A stretch of 40,188 nt of DNA from Salinarchaeum sp. (GCA_007123105.1 SKNY01000048.1:1-40188); one strand, 5' to 3'. Numbered from the stretch's first letter, positions 1-8,936 are shown. Notes: a model not told the origin generated them from the letters alone. Made by a program: numbers and translations.

Positions 1-346
1 AATCGCCCGCGAGGTGCCTGGCCCCATAACAGTTGTTGGCATGTAAACGCAGAGTACTCGGATCCACCGAACGTCGGTACGCTGCTGAACGATGGGAGGT
101 TGCACACCTTGCTTCCCGAGACGACAGGCAATCCATCCCACAGTCGGAGCCGGCAAGATGTCCATGTTCGACCTCGTCGGGCCGTTCGTTCCGTCGGTCG
201 GAGGACCCGTAGGCGAACAACGTGGATATGTCCTGGTGGCACACGAGGAAGGCCAACTGGGCATCCGAATGGTGTGAACCGTCTCGGGTTCGGAGGCACG
301 CGACTCGCGTTGCGCTGTAGATCAGAATGCCACCAACCGAGCACCG

Positions 347-1681
347 TCAGCAGCCGTGTCGGTCGTCGTACCGGGATCTGATTTCCTCGTATTCGAAGCC
401 CGGGACGGCCGGAAGATCATCGATGCCGTGGGCGTAATGTGAATTGAACCGGTCGTCGGTCTCGAGACACCACTCGAGCAGCAGCTCCCGGTGGCGGTCA
501 AGGACGGCCTCGTGGCCGGCGTCGACGGCGAGATTGACCAGCTCATCGCGGTCTTCCTGCATGTCGAACAACTGCTCGGGTGGCCGGCCCCGGTCGTAGA
601 CCGCATATTTGTATCGCGGCGTCCGCACCATGCGAGCCGCAAAGTGCGCGGTGGACGCGGTGACGAGGTAATCACGCCAGTCGGTCGGTTCCTCGCCCCG
701 GGCCGGTTGCCGCAGACTGTATCCCCGCAACGTGTCGGGGACGGTGGCGCCGGCGTACGCACAGATCGTCGGCACCAGATCGAGTCCGTTCGACACCAGC
801 CGGTCGTCGGTGACGTCGCGCTTGGTGTCCGGTCCGGCGATGATGAGCGGCACCCGGACGCTCTCCTCGTAGAGAACCCACTTCTGTTGGAGCCGGTGGG
901 CACCGTGCATGTCCCCGTGATCGGACGTGAAAATGACCACCGTCTCCTCCTCGAGTCCCGTGTGGGCGAGTGTATCGAGGATCCTGGCAAGGGCGCGATC
1001 GACGCGCTCGATCAACCGATAGTACACGTACCGGTACTGGCGCCACTCGTCCGGGGTGGCTGCTGCCATCGGCTGGCCGTCTCGATGCTCCTCGACCGTG
1101 AGTGGTTCATAGGGTGGGATCGGGTAGTTCGCCGGAAGCGGTGGACAGTCCGCCGGCGCCGGCGGATCGACGTTCCCCCACGGGAGCAGCTCGCCACGGG
1201 GCCACTCACAGATGTTGTGCGGATTGTCGAAGGACGCGACGAGACAGAACGGATCGTCGCGATCGGCGCGCAGAAACGACTCGGCTGCCTCGACGACGTC
1301 GTGGTCGTTGTAGCCGGCGATGCGTTCGAATCCGTGGTCCGGACCGATGTCGTGGGCGGGGACGTGCCACTTTCCAGCGTAGGCACACTCGTATCCCGCT
1401 GCCGACAACAGGTGGCCAAGGGTACGTTTTCGAACCTCGTCCGTGAGATGCTGGCGATTGCCGGTGACGCCGGTCCGATGGCTCGGCTCCCCGCTGAACA
1501 TGGACGCCCGGGACGGACTGCACACGGGATTGGCACAGTACGTTTCGGTAAACCTGACGCCCCGGCCAGCGAGCTGATCCATGGCCGGGGTCGAGAGATG
1601 ATCGGTTCCGGCACACGAGAGGGCACCGGCGAACTGTTGGTCCGTACAGACGAGGAGGATGTTCGGCCGATCGGTAGCCAT
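347..1681 (-). CDS. sulfatase (arylsulfatase/choline-sulfatase-like, alkaline phosphatase superfamily)
   Basis: ORF track 347..1708; start set at MATDRPNILLVCTDQQ. Contains N-terminal RPNILL..TDQQ and the CxPxR formylglycine motif (VCSPSRASMFSGE), plus FTSDHGDMHGAH. Confidence 0.9.
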   Translation of the reverse strand: MATDRPNILLVCTDQQFAGALSCAGTDHLSTPAMDQLAGRGVRFTETYCANPVCSPSRASMFSGEPSHRTGVTGNRQHLTDEVRKRTLGHLLSAAGYECAYAGKWHVPAHDIGPDHGFERIAGYNDHDVVEAAESFLRADRDDPFCLVASFDNPHNICEWPRGELLPWGNVDPPAPADCPPLPANYPIPPYEPLTVEEHRDGQPMAAATPDEWRQYRYVYYRLIERVDRALARILDTLAHTGLEEETVVIFTSDHGDMHGAHRLQQKWVLYEESVRVPLIIAGPDTKRDVTDDRLVSNGLDLVPTICAYAGATVPDTLRGYSLRQPARGEEPTDWRDYLVTASTAHFAARMVRTPRYKYAVYDRGRPPEQLFDMQEDRDELVNLAVDAGHEAVLDRHRELLLEWCLETDDRFNSHYAHGIDDLPAVPGFEYEEIRSRYDDRHGC

Positions 1682-1708
1682 CGTCTCCGATGACCCAGGT
1701 AGGCCCAA

Positions 1709-3733
1709 CTAGCTTTCCGTTTGACCCTGGCCGTCGAATTTCTCCAGCAGCTGGCGGTAGAAGTCCGCCCGGTCGTCGGATGCGGTACTTGCTAAGCTCT
1801 CGACGATGAGCTCGGGCGTCGACCGGGCGTGGTGGTTCGGTACTGGCGAGCGGTTGACCACGAGCTCGCCGTCGACGACCCCCTCGGCCCGGATGCCGTC
1901 GACCCGGACATCGACGTCGGCAACATCACGAATCTCGCCGGCGAGGTGAGAAACGACGATGCCGATCGCACCCTCCCGAAGTGCCTCGATGATACCGCCG
2001 ACGATGATCGCCGCTGCGCCGGGTTCGGTAATCGATTCGAGTTCGTCGACGAGCACGAGTCGGCCGTCCGGGCCGTCGACGACCGCGGCGAACTCCCGCA
2101 AGGTGGCCTCGAAGGCGCCCGCGTCGACGGTTCCCTGGGTAGCTGCGTGGTAATGTAACGAGTCGAAATACTGGAGTTCGACCTCGTCTGCGGGGACGGG
2201 AAAGCCCATGTGGGCGAGGATCACCGTTGCGGCGACGAGATCGAGCACGGAGGTCTTTCCCCCGCTGTTGACGCCCGAGAGCAACACCACGTCGTCGACC
2301 GCGTACTCGATCGGTTCGATCTCGTCTGGCGGGAGGTCGAGCAACGGCGATCGACCACCGACGATCCGCACGCCAGGACCCGAGAACGTCGGCATCGTAC
2401 AGTCGTATGCGGCCGCGAACGCCGCGATCGCCATGTCGACATCGAGTTCGAGTGCCGCGTCGATGAGCTCGCCGATCGCCGGGAGCTGCTCGGCAAGGGC
2501 GGTGGCGAGGTCCTGTTTCAAGGTCGCGGCACGGCGATCACGTACCCCCACAATTTCGTCTCGAAATCGAGTAACTGCACGGTCGTTTGGCTCCACTGGA
2601 AAAGAAGGTTCAACGTCGAAAATCGCCGCCGCACGTTCCCGTTCGTCAGGGGTGAGTGCAAGGGCGTCAATCAGGTGGGTGCGTGCGTCCTCGATTGCTG
2701 CGTCGACGTCGTCGGCGAGTTCCCGTGTGAGGAGGGCTTCCACGCCGGCGCCCTGTTCTGCCATCGACAGCAGATCGGCCCCTTCAATGGTGACGTCGCG
2801 TTCCCGGATTGCCTGGCGCACCCGATCGTTCGCGACGCTCGTGGCGGTAGATACACAGGTGTCGAGGTCGTCGACGGCCGTCTGCAGCCGGGCGAGCTCG
2901 TCATCGGCGACCGGTGTCCCGTCCTCGTCGACGCGTTCAATGGCCGCCGCGAGCCGAGCGAGATCGAGCGGCGGCTCCAGGTCCGCGTGGCGGTGGACCG
3001 CGATGGCCGCGGTAATCGATTCGCGATTGGCCGCAACGGTCGTGAGGATACGCTCCGGCACGGTCTCCGCCGGCGTCTCGAGTGCGTTGGGGTCGACGGT
3101 CACGTTCTCGGGAACATCTGCCCCGGCGTACGTCTCATCGAGGATGGTCACGTGTGCGTACCCGGCCGCGAGGTCACGGATCGTCTCCCGTCGGTCGATG
3201 ATCTCGACACTCAGTTCCGGAATCGCCTCGCGTGCGGCGACGGCCCGTTCTGCATCCCCGGTGGCAAGACACCGATCGCGGACCCGAACGGGAGCTGGCT
3301 CGTCGAGGGGGGCCAGCCCGGCCATCGCGTCCCGGACGGCCGGATCGGGGTCGCGTTCCATGGCGCGTTCCACGCGGTCACGTACGTCCTCGACGTGCGC
3401 TGGCGCCCCGGTCGGCACGAACGTCTCGAGCCGCTTGGCGGCGTAGTCGGTTGCCGTAAACGACGTGAGCAACGCGAGCAGCTCGGCGTGGACGGCGTCT
3501 GCACGGTCGGTGGCGAGAAACGGATGCTCGACGCCGTAGCGACGCCGGATACCGGCCCGGACGATGTTGACGGCCTGCCCCGTCGTGACGCCATCGGCAC
3601 CGGCGAGGGTGAAGACATCCCCCTGCTCGATGGCACCGATCGGGTCCTCGAGTTCGGCCAAGGCCCTGGCCGTCTTCTCGCCGATCCCGGGGATGGCCGT
3701 CAGTTCCATTCGGGGCGACGATACGTTCGGCAT
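1709..3733 (-). CDS. MutS5-like DNA repair ATPase with N-terminal helix-hairpin-helix region
   Basis: Walker A GVNSGGKTS, Walker B-like RLVLVDELESITEPGAAA, IVVSHLAGEI; N-terminal LTAIPGIGEKTARALAELEDP (HhH). No N-terminal mismatch-recognition domain recognised. Confidence 0.85.
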   Translation of the reverse strand: MPNVSSPRMELTAIPGIGEKTARALAELEDPIGAIEQGDVFTLAGADGVTTGQAVNIVRAGIRRRYGVEHPFLATDRADAVHAELLALLTSFTATDYAAKRLETFVPTGAPAHVEDVRDRVERAMERDPDPAVRDAMAGLAPLDEPAPVRVRDRCLATGDAERAVAAREAIPELSVEIIDRRETIRDLAAGYAHVTILDETYAGADVPENVTVDPNALETPAETVPERILTTVAANRESITAAIAVHRHADLEPPLDLARLAAAIERVDEDGTPVADDELARLQTAVDDLDTCVSTATSVANDRVRQAIRERDVTIEGADLLSMAEQGAGVEALLTRELADDVDAAIEDARTHLIDALALTPDERERAAAIFDVEPSFPVEPNDRAVTRFRDEIVGVRDRRAATLKQDLATALAEQLPAIGELIDAALELDVDMAIAAFAAAYDCTMPTFSGPGVRIVGGRSPLLDLPPDEIEPIEYAVDDVVLLSGVNSGGKTSVLDLVAATVILAHMGFPVPADEVELQYFDSLHYHAATQGTVDAGAFEATLREFAAVVDGPDGRLVLVDELESITEPGAAAIIVGGIIEALREGAIGIVVSHLAGEIRDVADVDVRVDGIRAEGVVDGELVVNRSPVPNHHARSTPELIVESLASTASDDRADFYRQLLEKFDGQGQTES

Positions 3734-3764
3734 CGTCAATAGGGGTTGCGTACCATGCCGTCGT

Positions 3765-5144
3765 TCAGGCTGGTGCGAGCGGGTCGTTCACAGCCCGCTT
3801 GGCGTCCGCCAGCGTCGCGGTTAATCGATCCCGGACGTCGGCGTGATCGGGGTCGGTCCCGAGATTCTCGGTCTCATGTGGATCGTTCTCCAGGTCGAAC
3901 AGCTGAACGTGAGGATCGCCAGGGCGGACGTACTCGATCAGCTTGTATCGGTCCGTGCGGACCGCGCGCTGGGTGTCGCCGAAGGCGGTGAACGCCGTCT
4001 CACGCGGGCCATCGGCGTCGTCCTCGATGACCGACACCAGGCTCTCGCCGTCGCCGGTCGCTGGTTGTGGAAACTCGAGGAGATCCGCAAGCGTTGGATA
4101 CAGATCGAAATGGTAGGTGAACGCGTCTCGGGTGATGCCTTCCGGAAGACCCGGGCCGGCAAGCACCAACGGGATCCGCACGCTGTGTTCGTAGACGTTT
4201 TGTTTGCCGAGGAGGCCGTGGCGCCCGACTGCCAGTCCGTGGTCGGCAGTGAACACCACGATGGTGTTGTCGGCGAGGCCGGTCCGTTCGAGGGTGTCGA
4301 GGATGCGGCCGACCTGCGCATCGAGGTGGGAAATGATGCCGTAGTAGTCCGCGAGATGGCGTCTGATCGTCTCCTCGTCCCGCGGGTGGGGGGCGAGATC
4401 CTCGTCGCGCGTGTGGAGGTACCCGTTGTTGATAGGATGGCCGTCGGCGACGGCGGGCGATAAGGGTAATTCGTCGGGGTCATACCGGGCGAGATACTCG
4501 CCGGGGGCCGTCCGCGGATCGTGGGGCGCCATGAACGCGCCGTACGCGAAAAAGGGCTGGTCGTCATCGGCCCGGTCGAAGAGGTGCTCACAAAGGGTGT
4601 CCGCGAAGAGCTCGCTCGAGTGGCGGCCGCTCTCGTAGCGCTCGTAGGATCGTCGCTGAGTGACGACTCCGCGTGGATCCCCTGGATCGAACCGATGGGG
4701 GCGACCGGACGGGTAGGCCTCCAGTGGACGACGGTCACAGACGGGCACGTTCCAGTGGTCGTCCATGCCACCGAAGAACACGTTCCGCCCAGCGGCGAAT
4801 GACCGGTTGAACGCTTCCTGGCCGTTGTGCCACTTGCCGGTGGCGAACGTATGATAGCCGGTGTCTGCGAGGGCTTCACCGAGACATGGATGGTCGGCCG
4901 TGATGTTCCCCGGTCCGTCGAGTCGGAACAGCGATCGGCCGCTGTGTATCATTGCCCGGGCCGGGACGCACACGGCTCCGTGTTCTGAGCCCATGTTATG
5001 CGCGCGGGTGAACGTACAGCCGTCCGCGACGAGGCGATCGAGATGTGGGGTATGGACCGGCGCGTCCGCGCACGCGCTGATTGCGTCGTAGCGAAGATCA
5101 TCGGCCACGAGAACGAGAAGATTCGGTTGGTTCTGGCTCGCCAT
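3765..5144 (-). CDS. sulfatase
   Basis: PNLLVLVADDLRYD start, CVPARAMIHSGRS (CxPxR), FTADHGLAVGRHGLLGKQNVYEHS. Start placed at MASQNQPN; ORF extends upstream to 5273. Confidence 0.88.
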   Translation of the reverse strand: MASQNQPNLLVLVADDLRYDAISACADAPVHTPHLDRLVADGCTFTRAHNMGSEHGAVCVPARAMIHSGRSLFRLDGPGNITADHPCLGEALADTGYHTFATGKWHNGQEAFNRSFAAGRNVFFGGMDDHWNVPVCDRRPLEAYPSGRPHRFDPGDPRGVVTQRRSYERYESGRHSSELFADTLCEHLFDRADDDQPFFAYGAFMAPHDPRTAPGEYLARYDPDELPLSPAVADGHPINNGYLHTRDEDLAPHPRDEETIRRHLADYYGIISHLDAQVGRILDTLERTGLADNTIVVFTADHGLAVGRHGLLGKQNVYEHSVRIPLVLAGPGLPEGITRDAFTYHFDLYPTLADLLEFPQPATGDGESLVSVIEDDADGPRETAFTAFGDTQRAVRTDRYKLIEYVRPGDPHVQLFDLENDPHETENLGTDPDHADVRDRLTATLADAKRAVNDPLAPA

Positions 5145-5290
5145 GGCATGGGCTCGCCGACGGGTGCCGTAAAACCAGGGGTCGACCGAAGCGGTACGAA
5201 CTACCCCACGTGAAACGGGGATACGAGACAAACGAGACAACGTCCCCGGGGTAAACTCGTCGCTCACGTTCACCGTTCCCGACTAATGGG

Positions 5291-5860
5291 TCAATTGATA
5301 GTTGGTACGTCCACGGGAGATTTCTTCCACCCGCGGTCATGCATGATTCCGATGTTCTTTCCCACATTGTAGTCTGCACAGCACCGCTCCTGTTTTCGTC
5401 GGTTCCCTCGCTTGGTGTGACCGCGCTTCTAACGTCGTTGGGACGTATACGCCGCCATACCTACGTGGTCCGGATCCTGAACTCGGCGGCGTTGTACTTG
5501 ACGTCCGCGTAGAACCGCCGGAACGCCCAAGCGTGGAACGCTTGCACGACGGGCATCCGCTCCCGAACGCTCGGTCAAGCCTTCCAACGCGATTGTCGCT
5601 CAGGCGTACGCGATCGGTTCTTGGACGAGCGCCTTCGAGATCCGGTGTCGATAGTCTTGTGCCCATCGGCGTTCTCGGTCGCCTACCGAGGCGATTGTCT
5701 GGTGAGCCGATTCCGTTCCGGTCTATAGGCGGGACACTACCAGGCGAAGATTGGCGAACTCGTGGCCGTCGCGGTAGGTGGCGAGCAACGGATTGTACTA
5801 ACATGTTGGGTACGCCACAAGGCGTTCACCAACAGGGCCATTACGTGAGATCACGAATAC
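5291..5860 (-). pseudogene. decayed IS200/IS605-group (IS1341-type) TnpB gene, C-terminal two thirds
   Basis: Reverse-strand translation across frames gives SVGDRERRWAQDYRHRISKALVQEPIAYA*ATIALEGLTE, then HAWAFRRFYADVKYNAAEF, then AAYTSQRR*KRGHTKRGNRRKQERCCADYNVGKNIGIMHDRG. TnpB-like blocks are broken by several stops and frame changes. The 5' boundary is approximate. Confidence 0.8.
5844..5855. promoter_or_regulatory. candidate operator, short inverted repeat CGTGA-GA-TCACG
   Basis: Perfect 5-bp arms with 2-bp spacer, ending 12 bp before the ATG of the HTH gene at 5867. Confidence 0.4.
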
Positions 5861-5866
5861 ACAACT

Positions 5867-6220
5867 ATGTCCCGCGAACGCGAAGACACCGGCCGATACG
5901 CCGAGAAAGTCACTCTCGAGGACGTATTTGGTGTCTTCGAGACAGTAGATGGACCAGTAGTCACATCTGGCGATGTTGCGGGAGCGCTGGATTGCTCCCG
6001 GGAAACCGCCCGCCGAAAGCTTCGTACACTCGAAGAGCAGGGAAGAGTCGCCAGTCGGAAGACCGCTGGAAGAGTCGTGTGGTGGGTTGTTGACGAACCA
6101 GAGCCCGCGCGAGGCGTCGATCCGGAAGATACGTTCTGGGAGTTCGAACCAGGCGCGTCGGGTGAGTCAGACGTGTCCGAGAACGTCGATGAAGTCTTGT
6201 ACGGCAAGAAATCGGCATGA
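5867..6220 (+). CDS. winged-HTH DNA-binding protein, putative antitoxin
   Basis: VTLEDVFGVFETVDGPVVTSGDVAGALDCSRETARRKLRTLEEQGRVASRKTAGRVVWW is a wHTH pattern; ATGA overlap with the PIN gene. Confidence 0.8.
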   Translation: MSREREDTGRYAEKVTLEDVFGVFETVDGPVVTSGDVAGALDCSRETARRKLRTLEEQGRVASRKTAGRVVWWVVDEPEPARGVDPEDTFWEFEPGASGESDVSENVDEVLYGKKSA

Positions 6221-6672
6221 GCGCCGCAAGCGCAATACCTGTATTCATCGACACCGGTGCGTTCTACGCTCGGGCCGATGAAGACGACAACCACCACGAG
6301 GACGCTATCCGCCTGTTTGGTGGTATTCGGGATGGTGACATAGCCTACCGGCCAATCTATACGTCTCAGGCTGTCCTCTCCGAGTTTGCAACGTTAGCGC
6401 TCTACAAACTCGGGCATGGCACCGCAACTACGTCACTACGTGCCATCCGAGAGTCGAACAGCATCAATATCATCCCCGTTGGGAAGCCCGTATTTGAGAC
6501 TGCGGCAGAACAGTTCGAGGACTACGATGACCAACAGATTTCTTTTGTTGATCACACAACCAGCATCCTCGCCGATGAGCGTAGTGTCGAACACATCTTC
6601 GCATTCGATAGCGACTTCCAAACACTGGGATTCTCGCTCGTTCCTGATGATGGAAACCGGGCTCTCGAATGA
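6217..6672 (+). CDS. PIN-domain protein, putative VapC-type toxin ribonuclease
   Basis: PIN acidic positions: VFIDTGAFYA, VLSEFATLAL, ISFVDHTTSILA, IFAFDSDFQTLGF. Confidence 0.85.
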   Translation: MSAASAIPVFIDTGAFYARADEDDNHHEDAIRLFGGIRDGDIAYRPIYTSQAVLSEFATLALYKLGHGTATTSLRAIRESNSINIIPVGKPVFETAAEQFEDYDDQQISFVDHTTSILADERSVEHIFAFDSDFQTLGFSLVPDDGNRALE

Positions 6673-6911
6673 CGGACGGCGGATCGGCGTTCGACGAGCT
6701 CGGAACGTGGGCGACAGATGTTCGCGACGAATACCAAAACAAGACCGACGACCAGTTCGTTCGCGGAACATACCTCGCTAACACCGCTGTATCCATGATG
6801 CTGGCGGAAGATTGGAGGGAAAACGTCGGCGATCCAGGGGCGGATTTAGTCTTGGATGCTCGAACGCTTCGGATTGATGATCGCGTCGTTGGACCGGGGA
6901 CCCGCTCGTGA
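6669..6911 (+). CDS. small hypothetical protein translationally coupled to the PIN gene; possibly frameshifted at its 3' end
   Basis: ATGA overlap at 6669-6672; 80 aa. A +1 frame continues to TAA at 7000-7002 with a protein-like sequence. Confidence 0.55.
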   Translation: MTDGGSAFDELGTWATDVRDEYQNKTDDQFVRGTYLANTAVSMMLAEDWRENVGDPGADLVLDARTLRIDDRVVGPGTRS

Positions 6912-7217
6912 TGGAGACGCCTACCCCCGTCACGGATCAGTATCATGGGAGGGCGGCTTCCCGGAGATGGCATTTGACTCCGTTGAGGCCGTAGTGGGCT
7001 AATCTGGTCGTCACGGCACCCGCGAACATCGGCCACCCGTACCGCACCCCGTTGTGGAGCGCTTGTCGAGGCCGGACATTGGCGCACAGATGACTGGAGC
7101 GAACACGAGGTCCAGGCCATGAACGAGCGTTTGACTGTCACGGCGAAAGAAGCTGCCTACCAATCGATAGTGGACGAGATGGCCCGGGGGGTGGACCCAG
7201 CTGGTGGCCCGCGTTAG
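6905..7217 (+). pseudogene. decayed coding fragment(s) downstream of the PIN operon
   Basis: Protein-like peptides in different frames: RDGDAYPRHGSVSWEGGFPEMAFDSVEAVVG* (to 7002) and GALVEAGHWRTDDWSEHEVQAMNERLTVTAKEAAYQSIVDEMARGVDPAGGPR* (to 7217). Confidence 0.4.
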
Positions 7218-7516
7218 TGTTGAAGCGTGTTCAGAAATTCGGATGACGATCGAATACTGATAACGTTCTAATATGGGGTATCGTCCCGAATGCTGGTTGC
7301 AAATTGCGGAGGACGTGCAGCGTCTTCAGGTTGTATGTCCTCCGTCGGGCCGGAAGATCCGCCAGAGGGTGAATTCCATATTGGAGTGCGGTAACACAAC
7401 ATACGAGGCCTCGAGCGTGTGGGTTCTCATTCGCGCCCACGCTGTTATTCGTCAGATCCGCAATGGCGAACCCTTGGGCGATGGAGCTCCTTTCAGCTCA
7501 ACAGTAAGATCAATAT

Positions 7517-8557
7517 TCAGTAGGAGACACCGAGCTTGATGCTTTTCTCGGGCCGTTCATCGATCAGGCGCATCCCATCGGGCGCATCCTCGATGGGCAC
7601 GATCGGATCGAGCAATCCTTCGGCAGTGAGGTCACCGGCTCGCAATAACTCGAAGGCGGCAGTTCGGAGCCGATCGAAGCTCCACCGCGGCGCCTCGCGG
7701 TGTGGTTCGCTGGGTGGCCGCACCGACCGAAGGTCGAGTCGGTTGCGGTGCCACTCGCCCGCGAAGGCGACGTTCGTCTGATCGCCGGCGTAATAGCCAC
7801 ACGAGGCGATCGTCCCGCCGAACGCGGTCGCCCGAAGGGCGTCGTTGAGCCCGGCATACGAACCGCTCGTCTCGACGGAGACATCGACGCCGGGCCGATC
7901 GCCGGCGGTCAGTTCGTCCTTGACGAGTTCGCCTACGTCGACGTCGATCGGGTCGAGTACGCGATCGGCGCCGTGTTCGAGTGCCGCTTCCCGCCGGCGC
8001 TCGATCGGATCGGACACCCAGACGGCACTCGCCCCACCGAGGGACGCAACCTGTGCTGCCATCTGCCCGATCGCGCCGGCACCGACGACCAGCACCGTGT
8101 CGGCGACACCGATTTCGCCGATTCTGACGGCATGGAGCCCGACGCGGGCCGGGTCGGCATAGACGATCGATTCGGCGGCCATACCCGCGGGTGCCGGCGA
8201 CACGGTATCGGCAGCGACGGTGTGGGTCTCCCGGATCGGGAGGTGGCCGTACACCCGGTCACCGGGGTCGAACGCCTCGACGTCGGCCCCGACGTCACGA
8301 ACGGTTCCCACGGTCATGTTGCCGAGGGCGATCGGGTAGTCCGGCTCGGTCGTATCACCCTCGCGGTGCACGCCGGCTTCCCAGTCGAACGCAGCCGTGT
8401 AATCGCGAGTATCAGCCCGGTATCCCCGGAGCCCGGTCCCATGCTTGAAGGCGGAGAGCTCGCTCTCGATCAATAGCTCGGTAGCAGCCGGGTCCGATTG
8501 CTCGTACGTCCGGAGCGACGGGCTCCGTGGCGCCGTCGCAACGAGTGCTTGTGGCAT
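7517..8557 (-). CDS. zinc-binding alcohol dehydrogenase / MDR-family oxidoreductase
   Basis: VLVVGAGAIGQMAAQVASLGGASAVWVSDP Rossmann motif, FDPGDRVYGHLPIRETH, C-terminal EKSIKLGVSY. Confidence 0.85.
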   Translation of the reverse strand: MPQALVATAPRSPSLRTYEQSDPAATELLIESELSAFKHGTGLRGYRADTRDYTAAFDWEAGVHREGDTTEPDYPIALGNMTVGTVRDVGADVEAFDPGDRVYGHLPIRETHTVAADTVSPAPAGMAAESIVYADPARVGLHAVRIGEIGVADTVLVVGAGAIGQMAAQVASLGGASAVWVSDPIERRREAALEHGADRVLDPIDVDVGELVKDELTAGDRPGVDVSVETSGSYAGLNDALRATAFGGTIASCGYYAGDQTNVAFAGEWHRNRLDLRSVRPPSEPHREAPRWSFDRLRTAAFELLRAGDLTAEGLLDPIVPIEDAPDGMRLIDERPEKSIKLGVSY

Positions 8558-8603
8558 GCACTGGCCTCAAATGCCGGAGATAAATCGATTTGGATCGCCC
8601 GCA

Positions 8604-8936
8604 CTAGCCCTTCCCGACGAACCACGCGAGGACCGTCGCAGGCTCACCGGCCGGAATCAGGCGCAATCGTAGCCAGTTTCCAAAGTTCTCCAGAGGAATC
8701 TCGTACATCCCCGGCCCGTCTAGTTCGTGGTGACTCTCCCGCACCGCCCACGCACCGGCCCAGTCTTCGTAGCCGATCGGACTGACACCGACATCGACGT
8801 CGACGGAACCAGATTCGAGCACCCGGACGAAAACGACGCCCTCCCGAAACGGTCCGACCTCGACCGGCTCGGTCAGTACTGGGAGGTCGTCGACGACGGT
8901 ATCCGGACAGAGCGGCAGCGTCTCGCAAACGGTCAT
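8604..8936 (-). CDS. conserved hypothetical protein, about 110 aa
   Basis: Start MTVCETLPLCPDTVV; ATGA overlap with the upstream 8933..9829 gene; no family recognised. Confidence 0.6.
   Translation of the reverse strand: MTVCETLPLCPDTVVDDLPVLTEPVEVGPFREGVVFVRVLESGSVDVDVGVSPIGYEDWAGAWAVRESHHELDGPGMYEIPLENFGNWLRLRLIPAGEPATVLAWFVGKG

Noticed and set aside
1-346. ORFs at 92..277 and 100..381 at the left edge
   Set aside because: No recognisable motif in either strand, low-complexity Arg-rich translations; cannot support a gene call without flanking sequence.
1502-1513. Short match to the tRNA-Gln 3' end (GCCCGGGAC) considered as an att site
   Set aside because: About 9 bp in GC-rich DNA inside a sulfatase; too short and lacks the T-loop part.
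491-1693. 400-aa plus-strand ORF opposite the first sulfatase
   Set aside because: Antisense shadow ORF; the minus strand carries CxPxR and other sulfatase motifs. The same reasoning rejects other shadows (e.g. 7700-8476, 10071-11120, 12983-13924, 23786-24823).
2208-3742. Long plus-strand ORFs (412 and 510 aa) opposite the MutS5-like gene
   Set aside because: Mirror ORFs of a GC-rich coding strand; Arg/Ser/Gly-rich low-information translation and no family motif, whereas the minus-strand frame has clear ATPase motifs.
5337-5804. 155-aa minus-strand ORF in the ORF track
   Set aside because: This frame is out of register with the TnpB-like blocks; it is an accidental ORF through the pseudogene.
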